Part shown: piece after piece, positions 1-6,205 of the stretch
Numbering within the stretch: position 1 is the first letter of the stretch
Layout of the letters: every line of letters starts with the position of its first letter
From: Chersky-840 sp035532735
Lineage (GTDB): Bacteria; Actinomycetota; Acidimicrobiia; Acidimicrobiales; UBA8190
Direction: 5' to 3'
Assembly (NCBI GenBank): GCA_035532735.1
Contig: DATKQM010000065.1
Coordinates: 1 to 19,745 of the forward strand
DNA: 19,745 nt
Position numbers and translations under genes: made by a program
Notes under the pieces: model-generated
Databases searched by the model: none
Seen by the model: the letters and a program-made list of their open reading frames with translations, nothing else
What the model was told of the DNA's origin: nothing

Positions 1-192
1 CTGCCTGCACGTACCCCTTCCAACGCTTCGCCTCCGCCCTCACGGACGTCGACGCATGGTTCGGGGCCACCGTGGATCGCTATTCCTTCGATGTCGGACT
101 CTTTCATTCCTTTCTCCATGCCGGTTTATCCCGGCGCTCTAGCTGTCCTGAGTCCGCAGCGACCCATACCGCTCGTCCCAGACACCGGTGTC
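1..192 (-). mobile_element. 5' part of a group II intron (partial)
   Basis: The minus strand carries a short ORF starting at ATG 107 and running off the window. It reads MKESDIEGIAIHGGPEPC and continues with REGGGEAL and VRAG. The pattern (KES..EG.A.H.GPE.C...RE..GEAL.G.RAG) is what I recall from the short leader ORF that lies near the 5' end of many bacterial group II introns, upstream of the reverse transcriptase/maturase gene. The bases before it (a CGGGATAAACCGG hairpin and an AAGGAATGAAAGAG start context) also fit that leader. The maturase itself would lie to the left, outside the window. The 5' splice site is not certain; GTGTC at 185-181 resembles the GUGYG consensus at 4 of 5 positions and coincides with loss of the dehydrogenase homology. 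The call rests on remembered pattern, not an alignment. Confidence 0.6.
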
Positions 193-498
193 GAGGGCCC
201 GGCCCGCCTCGCCGGCGCACAGGAACGGATCGATGGCGTTGACACCGAAGATCTGGTGCAGCCTCGGAGGACATCTCGTCGACACGACTCCGAACGCGGT
301 CGCGCCGATCGCTTCGCACTCCTTCACGACCCGCGGTGCGGCGTCGGCATCGACCCGGTAGCCGACACACACTGCCCGGCCCCGCCGAGCCAGGACGAGG
401 GCGGCGGCGGCCCCGATGCCCCGGCTCCCTCCCGTGATCACCGCTACCTCGTCACCGCTACCTCGGTCACGGCCACGTCGGTCACGGGCCAACGCCAC
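193..498 (-). pseudogene. short-chain dehydrogenase remnant
   Basis: An open frame from GTG 498 encodes an SDR (Rossmann-fold NAD(P)H oxidoreductase) N-terminus: VAVITGGSRGIG with the TGxxxGIG cofactor motif at about residues 18-29, then the first beta-alpha unit to about residue 71. It jumps directly to HQIFGVNAIDPFLCAGEAGRAL, which in full-length SDRs sits roughly 60 residues later, after the NNAG motif. The NNAG strand is missing, and so is everything after this point, including the Ser and YxxxK catalytic residues. The frame then enters the putative group II intron and stops at 139. It is therefore a broken gene: internally deleted and cut by the intron. The natural start is unclear because short tandem repeats lie in the first 16 codons. 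Confidence 0.65.
438..487. repeat. short tandem repeat, 14-15 bp unit
   Basis: The unit TCACCGCTACCTCG occurs twice in perfect tandem (438-451 and 452-465) and is followed by the degenerate GTCACGGCCACGTCG (466-480) and a partial GTCACGG. A 14-base unit shifts reading frame with each copy. The array overlaps the 5' end of the dehydrogenase remnant. Confidence 0.75.
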
Positions 499-508
499 CC
501 GGGCCCGA

Positions 509-722
509 ATGGTCTTCTCGAAGGCGATGGCGACCCCGTCCCGTCAACGAGCGGTCGATCCGCATCCTCGCGGCCCAGTCGGCGACGTTGTTGATCGTCG
601 TGGCCGCGGCACTGCTTATGACGGGCAACGCGTCCGGCCTCTACCGGGAGGCGGAGGCACCGGGGGGTGTCGTGGCCGGCATGACCGACGCCTCGGTGCT
701 CCTGATCGAGATCCTGCGCTAG
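509..722 (+). pseudogene. small membrane-protein-like gene, apparently frameshifted
   Basis: Two adjoining plus-strand frames show strong G/C preference at the third codon position. The first begins at ATG 509 (MVFSKAMATPS). Around 537-543 the signal moves to another frame, which reads VNERSIRILAAQSATLLIVV, continues with a hydrophobic AAALLM stretch, and ends ASVLLIEILR at stop 720-722. Joined, they would give a protein of about 70 residues with one transmembrane segment. The second frame has no ATG or GTG at its beginning, which favours a frameshift, real or from sequencing error. I do not recognise the family. It lies 29 bases from the end of the fluC operon and points toward it. It could still be a chance open frame. 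Confidence 0.3.
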
Positions 723-751
723 CGGCGGCGCTGATCAGAGCACTGGCGCGC

Positions 752-1126
752 TCACAGGGCGGCCAGCGCCAAGCCCAGTGCGGCTGCACCGGCACAGACC
801 ACGAGCGTGCCGAAGGCATTGCGGAATGCCTCGCCGAGCGCACCTTCCTCTACGAGACGCACGGTCTCGAAGCTGAACGTGGAGAAGGTGGTGTAGGAGC
901 CGCAGAAACCCGTCCCGAGGATCACCTTGGGCGTCTGTGGGAAGGCGTGGTAGAGAGCAAGGCCGGTCAGCACACCGAACACCAAGGATCCACTGGCGTT
1001 GATGATGAATGTCCCCCATGGGAAGACACCTTCGACACGCTCGGCGATATAACCGTCGACGAGATACCGCAGCGGCGCGCCGATGGCGGCCGCGACTACG
1101 AAGCCCAGCCAGGCCAGAGGGCTCAC
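752..1126 (-). CDS. fluC: fluoride channel FluC (CrcB), first of pair
   Basis: This 124-residue protein has the length and motifs of the Fluc/CrcB fluoride channel, a small four-helix inner-membrane protein that lets F- leave the cell. Visible motifs are GAPLRY (16-21), FPWGTFIINASGS with the conserved pore Asn at 43, and GTGFCGSYTTFSTFSFE (71-87) with the Thr-rich track and both Phe-box residues (81, 84). The GTG start at 1126 overlaps the TGA of the upstream DUF190 gene (GTGA), so it is probably translationally coupled. It is the last gene of the fluC-DUF190-fluC operon. Two non-identical copies suggest a heterodimer of opposed subunits, as known for paired Fluc genes. Confidence 0.93.
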   Translation of the reverse strand: MSPLAWLGFVVAAAIGAPLRYLVDGYIAERVEGVFPWGTFIINASGSLVFGVLTGLALYHAFPQTPKVILGTGFCGSYTTFSTFSFETVRLVEEGALGEAFRNAFGTLVVCAGAAALGLALAAL

Positions 1127-1473
1127 GGCTCAACCTGACCGGGACGGCCCACGTACTTCACAACCTCGACATCGTCGACGATCACGAGACCTTCGGTGAT
1201 GAGCTCATCGAGGTCGCGGAGAAACGCCTGGATGCGTTCGCCGGAGTCGACGATCACGATGGCGATGGGGAGATCGTCGGAGAGAGACAAGATGCGCGTG
1301 GTATGGATGTGGTTGGAGGCCCCATAGCCCTCCACGCCACGGAAGACACTGGCTCCGGCCAAGCCCGCCTTGTGGGCGCGGTGGACGATCTCAGTCGCCA
1401 ACGGAGTGTGGTTGTAGTGGTCGGCCTCGCCGATGAATATGGTGAGACGCTTCTGGTGGCCTTCGAGCATCAT
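1123..1473 (-). CDS. DUF190 family protein
   Basis: This 116-residue protein matches the DUF190 family, small soluble proteins with a ferredoxin/PII-like fold. It begins LTIFIGEADHYNHTPLATEI, then has HRAHKAGLAGASVFRGVEGYG, the SNHIHTTRILSLSDDLPIAI stretch, and a C-terminal DELITEGLVIVDDVEVVKY. The biochemical role is not established; location between two fluC genes suggests a regulatory or sensor part in fluoride export, which is inference. The start ATG at 1473 is preceded by GAGGAGG with a 6-base spacer and overlaps the stop of the upstream fluC (ATGA). A second ATG follows directly. The stop overlaps the GTG of the downstream fluC. All three genes are thus tightly coupled. Confidence 0.9.
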   Translation of the reverse strand: MMLEGHQKRLTIFIGEADHYNHTPLATEIVHRAHKAGLAGASVFRGVEGYGASNHIHTTRILSLSDDLPIAIVIVDSGERIQAFLRDLDELITEGLVIVDDVEVVKYVGRPGQVEP

Positions 1474-1994
1474 GACGTGCCTCCTCGGTGTGGCAATGGA
1501 ACTGTTCGGGCGATCCAGATTCCCGCCCACACGGCGGCGAACCCGGTGGCCAAGCTCACGGCCGCATACGCGACGCCTGTCGCAGCGTGTCCCTGTTTGA
1601 TCAACAGGTCGCTCTCCACGGCGAACGTGGAGTATGTGGTGTACGCGCCCAGGAACCCGGTGGCGATGAACGGTCGCAGATAGCGGGTGGGGGGGAAACG
1701 TTCGAGAACGAAGGCCATGAACAGTCCGAGGAGAAAGCTTCCCGAGATGTTGGTCACGAACGTCGCCCATGGGAAGGCCCCGGGCGCCACGTGGATCACC
1801 TGAGCGAGGCCGTAGCGGGCGGGCGCCCCGGCCGCGGCCCCGAGGGCGATTGCCAAGAGCACCGACGCCCGGGCCCGCGCGGTACGAGCGGAGCGACCGG
1901 CGGACCCACCGGCACCGAGTGGGGCGGAGTCGGCCGGAGCCAGGTCCGGGTCGATCGGCAGGTGCTCGCCGGTGTGGTCGTGCTCGCTCGCCAA
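1470..1994 (-). CDS. fluC: fluoride channel FluC (CrcB), second of pair, N-terminally extended
   Basis: A 174-residue Fluc/CrcB channel and the first gene of the operon. The channel part starts near residue 44 and contains GAPARY (56-61), FPWATFVTNISGSFLLG with pore Asn 82, and GFLGAYTTYSTFAVE (113-127). The first Phe-box position is Tyr (121); the second is Phe (124). Its partner keeps Phe at both positions, so the pair is asymmetric. The first 43 residues are hydrophilic, rich in His, Asp and Ala, and not part of the usual family length (about 125). The chosen start is TTG 1994, preceded by GGGAGAA and followed upstream in frame by a stop; a shorter protein from an internal start is possible. 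No fluoride riboswitch is recognisable upstream. Confidence 0.88.
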   Translation of the reverse strand: MASEHDHTGEHLPIDPDLAPADSAPLGAGGSAGRSARTARARASVLLAIALGAAAGAPARYGLAQVIHVAPGAFPWATFVTNISGSFLLGLFMAFVLERFPPTRYLRPFIATGFLGAYTTYSTFAVESDLLIKQGHAATGVAYAAVSLATGFAAVWAGIWIARTVPLPHRGGTS

Positions 1995-2094
1995 CGATTC
2001 TCCCGGGCCGCTCGGCGACCTACGCAGGAGCGCGGGTCACTGACAACGGGCCACCGTAGGCGAAACCCCGGGCCACGCTGGGAGAATGCCGACC

Positions 2095-2304
2095 ATGGAC
2101 CAGCGGCTGCGCGTGATCACACCGGGAGTCCGAGACCTGGGCCGGGCCCGCGCCGCGAGGGCGACCATCGGACGTGAACCGGGCACGACGGTCTGGGGCG
2201 GCCACTCGGGGATCTTCATCGATCTCGACGGTCACCCCTGGGAAGTCGCCCACAACCCGGGTTGGCACCTCGACGACGAGGGCCGGGTGAGCCTCGGGAA
2301 CTGA
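2095..2304 (+). pseudogene. VOC/glyoxalase-family remnant with internal deletion
   Basis: The 69-residue frame starts MDQRLRVITPGVRDLGRARA, the typical first strand of a vicinal-oxygen-chelate (glyoxalase/bleomycin-resistance) protein, and ends WGGHSGIFIDLDGHPWEVAH followed by NPGW, the typical last strands. Intact single-domain members are roughly 130-140 residues; here the middle, with the paired beta-alpha-beta units and most metal-binding positions, is missing and the ends are joined in frame. ATG 2095 is preferred because GGGAGA lies 9 bases upstream; ATG 2086 is also in frame. It lies divergent from fluC and convergent with purL (36-base gap). The short protein may be expressed but is unlikely to keep VOC activity. 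Confidence 0.7.
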
Positions 2305-2340
2305 CGGCCCGGGGGCAGCGCGGCCTCGACCTGGCAACGC

Positions 2341-4557
2341 TCAGGCGGTGACTGGCTCGCCCAACGCGCCGGGCAGGGCCACGCGCCAGGCCCCGAGGGC
2401 GTCTGAGACGGCCAGGTCGAGCAGACCATGCACGACGATGCGGTCGCCATCCGCCGATCCGATGACCCGGGCCGGGACGCCGGCGTCCTGAGCCCGAGCG
2501 AGCACATCGTCGGGACGCGTCGTGCCCAGTACGACACGCGACGGGGATTCCGAGAAGAGCTCGGCAAACCCGGCGACGCCGTCGACGATGCAGCCCACTC
2601 CGGCTCGCACCGCACTTTCGGCCAGCGCCAACGCCAAGCCGCCGCCCGACACGTCGTGGACGGATGTGAGCAAGCCGTCAGGGACGATTCGGATCATGAG
2701 TGCGAGCAGGCGAGCATGGGCGGCGAGATCGAGTGCAGGCAGGGTCCCGCCACTGTGGTTGTGACGCTCCACGGCCCAACGCGATCCGGCCAGCGACAGG
2801 TCGGTGTCACCGAGCAGGACGAGCGATGATCCCGCCGTGAAGGCCATCCCCGGCGGCCGGCGGTCGAGGCGGTCGATGACCCCCAGCACGGCCACCACCG
2901 GCGTGGGGTCGATGTCGTTGCCGGCACTGGCGTTGTAGAGGCTGACGTTGCCGCCGATCACCGGGATCTCGAGAGCCCGGCACGCGTCGCCCATGCCGTC
3001 GATGGACTCCGACAGCTGCCACATCACCTCGGGATGCTCGGGGTTGCCGAAGTTGAGGCAATTGACCAGTGCCGCAGGCCGGGCGCCGGCACAGGCCACA
3101 TTGAGCGCCGACTCGGCGACGGTCATGGCCGTGCCCAACCGGGGGTCGAGCGCGCACCAGCGGGGATTGGAGTCGGTGGAGATGGCCAGGCCCCGGTCAC
3201 TGGGGGGCAGGCCCGGCGCCGCCAACCGGAGCACCGCGGCGTCTTCGCCCGGACCGACCACGGTGTTGAGGAAGAGCTGGTGGTCGTACTGACCGTAGAC
3301 CCACGAGGCGTCGGCCAGGAGGGCGAGCACATCCGCGCCGATCTCCTCCGACGTGACCAAAGACGCCACAGAAGACAGCCCTCCACCCGGATCGTCGCGC
3401 CGACGCGCCTCGAGATCGGCGGGAGCCGAGCGGGGGCGGTCGTACAACGGCGCGTCGTCGGAGAGCGAAGCGGCGGGGATGTCGGCCAGCACGGCGTTGT
3501 CTTGCGACACAATGCGCAAGCGACCGCCGTCGGTGACGGTGCCGATGACCGTGGCCCGGACCTCCCAGCGTTGACAGACTTCCTCCACCGCGGCGCGATC
3601 GGCGGGGGTGACGATGGCCAGCATGCGCTCCTGGCTCTCCGACGTCATGACCTCGAAGGGCTCCATGTCCGGCTCCCGGCGCGGGATGACGTCCACCGCC
3701 ACGTCCATGCCCATGCCGCCGCGCGCCGCGGTCTCCGAGGTGGCACAGGCGAGACCGGCCCCGCCCAGGTCCTGGATGCCCACCACCAGGCGGCGGTCGA
3801 GCAGTTCGAGACAGGCCTCGATGAGCCGCTTCTCCTCGAAGGGGTCACCGACCTGGACGCTCGGGCGCTTGGCGTCGTCCCCACCACCTTCACTACCGAA
3901 GGCCGCCGAGGCCAGCACACTCACGCCGCCGATCCCGTCGCGCCCGGTGGACGACCCCAGCAAGACGGCCAGGTTCCCCTCGCCCGTCGCCGCGCTCAGC
4001 ACGAGGCGTTCGATGGGCATCACCCCGAGACACAAGACGTTCACGAGCGGGTTGCGTGCATAGCCCGCTGCGAACGTGAGCTCACCGCCGATGGTGGGCA
4101 CACCGACGGAGTTGCCATATCCCGAGATGCCCGCCACCACACCTTCGGTCAGCCATCGCGTGCGGGCGTCGTCGAGGGTGCCGAAGAACAAGGGATCCAT
4201 GAGCGCGATCGGTCGGGCCCCCATGGTGAAGATGTCACGGAGGATGCCCCCCACACCGGTGGCCGCCCCCTGATAGGGCTCCACGGCTGAGGGGTGGTTG
4301 TGGCTCTCGATGCGCAAGGCGACAGCGATGCCGTCGCCGGCATCGATGACCCCGGCGTTCTCACCCGGCCCGACGAGCACATGTGGTCCCTCTGTCGGGA
4401 GTCGCTTGAGGTGCAGGCGTGACGATTTATAAGAACAGTGCTCGCTCCACATCACGGCATACATGGCCAGTTCGAGGTCGTTGGGGGGGCGACCGAGGAT
4501 CTCCTCGATGCGCGCCGCCTCCTCGTCACTCAAGCCGAGCGCCCGGTGCAGCTCCAT
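2341..4557 (-). CDS. purL: phosphoribosylformylglycinamidine synthase subunit PurL
   Basis: PurL is the ATP-dependent synthetase subunit of FGAM synthase, step 4 of purine synthesis, using ammonia supplied by PurQ through the PurLQS complex. The 738-residue length fits the small PurL type that needs separate PurQ and PurS. Visible are SEHCSYKSSR (His 40), VGPGENAGV, RIESHNHPSAVEPYQGAATG (81-100) and GGILRDIFTMGARPIALMDP, then two AIRS-like halves. ATG 4557 is preferred because GGTGA (4567-4563) lies 5 bases before it; GTG 4587 would add 10 residues. Unlike its partners purS and purQ, it is separated from purQ by an oppositely directed gene, so it probably needs its own promoter in 4588-4746; I could not pick one with confidence. 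Confidence 0.97.
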   Translation of the reverse strand: MELHRALGLSDEEAARIEEILGRPPNDLELAMYAVMWSEHCSYKSSRLHLKRLPTEGPHVLVGPGENAGVIDAGDGIAVALRIESHNHPSAVEPYQGAATGVGGILRDIFTMGARPIALMDPLFFGTLDDARTRWLTEGVVAGISGYGNSVGVPTIGGELTFAAGYARNPLVNVLCLGVMPIERLVLSAATGEGNLAVLLGSSTGRDGIGGVSVLASAAFGSEGGGDDAKRPSVQVGDPFEEKRLIEACLELLDRRLVVGIQDLGGAGLACATSETAARGGMGMDVAVDVIPRREPDMEPFEVMTSESQERMLAIVTPADRAAVEEVCQRWEVRATVIGTVTDGGRLRIVSQDNAVLADIPAASLSDDAPLYDRPRSAPADLEARRRDDPGGGLSSVASLVTSEEIGADVLALLADASWVYGQYDHQLFLNTVVGPGEDAAVLRLAAPGLPPSDRGLAISTDSNPRWCALDPRLGTAMTVAESALNVACAGARPAALVNCLNFGNPEHPEVMWQLSESIDGMGDACRALEIPVIGGNVSLYNASAGNDIDPTPVVAVLGVIDRLDRRPPGMAFTAGSSLVLLGDTDLSLAGSRWAVERHNHSGGTLPALDLAAHARLLALMIRIVPDGLLTSVHDVSGGGLALALAESAVRAGVGCIVDGVAGFAELFSESPSRVVLGTTRPDDVLARAQDAGVPARVIGSADGDRIVVHGLLDLAVSDALGAWRVALPGALGEPVTA

Positions 4558-4709
4558 GATCGTCACCGTACCTGGCGCGGCGATCACCCTCGACGCTTGT
4601 CGAACCCAGAGCCGGTGCCGGGAGTCACAGTCTCAGCACGCTCCGCGACTGGTTTCGGTACGCCAATAGGCGGGGCTGATTTCTGTGAAATAACCGTCCG
4701 ACAAAGAGG

Positions 4710-4739
4710 TTGCATTGACTGCAAAGACGAACCCATAAT
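4710..4739 (+). promoter_or_regulatory. promoter of a leaderless gene, with inverted repeat
   Basis: TTGCAT (4710-4715), an 18-base spacer and CATAAT (4734-4739) make a good sigma-70-type promoter. The expected start site, 7-8 bases further, is the A of ATG 4747, giving a transcript without a leader. The sequence TTGCA-TTGAC-TGCAA (4710-4724) is a perfect 5-bp inverted repeat covering the -35, a possible operator. The stretch around 4670-4740 is clearly richer in A+T than its surroundings. Confidence 0.55.
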
Positions 4740-4746
4740 CCGAGCG

Positions 4747-5205
4747 ATGCCCGACCTCAAGGCAGGGCCCAACCGCCAGCCCATGTCGATCACGCACAAA
4801 GCGGCTCTGGCGCGGGGCCGGGACGAGGGACGCGTCGTCCGCCGTTACCTCGAAGCCATCGAGCACAACCGACCCAAGCGGGGACGCAAGCGCACGCCGG
4901 AGTCTGTGAGGAAGCGTCTCGATGTCGTAACCGACGCGTTGACTTCGGCCGACCCACTGTCACGGTTGCACCTGATCCAGGAGAAGACCGATCTCGAAGC
5001 CGAGCTCGGTCGGGTGTCCTCGACTGACGATCTCGGCGCTCTCGAGAAAGCCTTCATCAAGGTGGCCAAGGCCTACGGGCAGCGCAAGGGCATCGAGTAC
5101 CACGCCTGGCGCGCCGCGGGTGTGAGCGCCGCGGTCCTGCATCGCGCCGACATCACCCGCACAATGAGCGAGAACGGCGGCGCCAGAACCGCCAAAAGGA
5201 AGTAG
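4747..5205 (+). CDS. conserved-looking basic helical protein of unknown function
   Basis: A 152-residue protein predicted to be helical and strongly basic. Residues 14-41 (SITHKAALARGRDEGRVVRR and on) form a charged helix; 42-50 (RPKRGRKRT) is an AT-hook-like basic patch; 51-110 is a long Glu/Lys/Arg helix pair with coiled-coil character; 113-134 (RKGIEYHAWRAAGVSAAVLH) loosely resembles the small C-terminal DNA-binding module of Lsr2-type proteins. I recall similar uncharacterised proteins in actinobacteria but no named function. No Shine-Dalgarno precedes ATG 4747; the promoter sits 7 bases upstream, so it is likely leaderless. An alternative start is ATG at codon 13. It is divergent from purL and ends 16 bases from the purQ stop, splitting the purine cluster. 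DNA or RNA binding is inference only. Confidence 0.8.
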   Translation: MPDLKAGPNRQPMSITHKAALARGRDEGRVVRRYLEAIEHNRPKRGRKRTPESVRKRLDVVTDALTSADPLSRLHLIQEKTDLEAELGRVSSTDDLGALEKAFIKVAKAYGQRKGIEYHAWRAAGVSAAVLHRADITRTMSENGGARTAKRK

Positions 5206-5221
5206 CGCAGCCCGCTGAGGC

Positions 5222-5917
5222 TCAGACCGGCACGGTGGCGCGCCGGGTAGCCGCCACCACGAGCGAGTCGAGCAGTCCCATACCGTCGGTAGACGAGGTC
5301 ATGGCGTCACAAGCGCGTTCGGGGTGGGGCATGAGCCCAACCACGTTGCCCTCCTCGTTGCAGATACCCGCGATGTCGTCGAGCGATCCGTTGGGATTGG
5401 CGGTGTAACGCAGGACGATGCGGTCCTCGGCACGCAGACGCTCGAGCGTGGCCGCATCGCAGGTGTAGTTACCCTCGAAGTGGTTGATCGGGAGCGAGAG
5501 CTGCGCTCCCACCGTCGACTCACCGGTCAGCACGGTGCGCGTTGTGCACACCGACACACCCACCGTGGTGCACAGAAATCGCAGGCCCCGGTTCTTCTGC
5601 AAAGCACCGGGGAGGAGCCCCGCCTCGGTCAAGACCTGGAAGCCGTTGCAGATCCCCACCACCGGGCCACCGTCAGCCGCGTGCTTGGCGACGGCCTCCA
5701 TCACCGGCGAGAAGCGGGCCAGGGCACCGGGGCGGAGATAGTCGCCATGGGCGAAGCCGCCGGGGAGGACGATGGCGTCGTAGCCGGCCAGCGAGCGTTC
5801 CCCATGCCAGACGAGCCCGGCCTCGGCCCGGGCCGGGCCGAGGAGTCCGAGGGCCTTGACCACGTCGTGCTCGCAGTTGCTGCCCGGAAAGACGACGACG
5901 CCGATCTTGGCGGCCAT
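5222..5917 (-). CDS. purQ: phosphoribosylformylglycinamidine synthase subunit PurQ
   Basis: PurQ is the glutaminase subunit of FGAM synthase, a class I glutamine amidotransferase that releases ammonia for PurL. The 231-residue protein begins KIGVVVFPGSNCEHD, has the oxyanion-region GGFAHGDYLR (53-62), the nucleophile Cys 90 in GICNGFQ, and the catalytic His 198 and Glu 200 in LMPHPER. All active-site residues are present. ATG 5917 is preceded by AGGGAG (8-base spacer) and shares one base with the purS stop (TGATG), indicating coupled translation. The stop lies 16 bases from the stop of the convergent gene at 4747-5205. Confidence 0.97.
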   Translation of the reverse strand: MAAKIGVVVFPGSNCEHDVVKALGLLGPARAEAGLVWHGERSLAGYDAIVLPGGFAHGDYLRPGALARFSPVMEAVAKHAADGGPVVGICNGFQVLTEAGLLPGALQKNRGLRFLCTTVGVSVCTTRTVLTGESTVGAQLSLPINHFEGNYTCDAATLERLRAEDRIVLRYTANPNGSLDDIAGICNEEGNVVGLMPHPERACDAMTSSTDGMGLLDSLVVAATRRATVPV

Positions 5918-6198
5918 CAGCGGGCTCCCTGGCGTGTCGCGGCCGAAACCGTCCCCAGCACCGTGACGTGGGAGTCCTCGATGACAGGGTTGGCGAGGAG
6001 GCGGTCGGCCATCTCGACAGCACGGTCACGCGCCGCGGCCTCGTCGGGCGCCTCGATCGAGAGGCGGAAGGCCTTGCCGACACTGACGTCGTCGACACCC
6101 TCGAAACCCAGCGCAGGTAGGGCCCGCTCGATGGTCGCACCCTGCGGATCGGCGATCCCCGGGCGCAATCGGACTTCCACGAGGACCTCGTACTTCAC
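5917..6198 (-). CDS. purS: phosphoribosylformylglycinamidine synthase subunit PurS
   Basis: PurS is the small dimeric subunit that bridges PurL and PurQ. The protein starts VKYEVLVEVRLRPGIADPQG and includes the GATIERALPALGF and VSVGK stretches typical of the family. GTG 6198 is preferred: AGGTGA lies 7 bases upstream and the resulting 93 residues fit the usual 80-95. A GTG at 6219 would add seven residues (MRPGDAR) and overlap purC. The Shine-Dalgarno contains the stop codon of purC, and the stop overlaps the purQ ATG, so purC-purS-purQ are translationally coupled. Confidence 0.94.
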   Translation of the reverse strand: MKYEVLVEVRLRPGIADPQGATIERALPALGFEGVDDVSVGKAFRLSIEAPDEAAARDRAVEMADRLLANPVIEDSHVTVLGTVSAATRQGAR

Positions 6199-6205
6199 GC
6201 GCGCA

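Noticed and set aside
3..242. Plus-strand frame open from the left edge (reads TYPFQRFASALTDVDAWFGA) that looked like the end of a gene
   Set aside because: It is exactly antisense to the group II intron leader ORF on the minus strand, which has a recognisable pattern; the plus frame matches no family and its codon bias fades after about 105.
3034..4290. Long plus-strand open frame of 418 codons opposite purL
   Set aside because: Low-complexity His/Arg/Gly-rich protein with no domain, fully antisense to PurL; a typical high-GC shadow.
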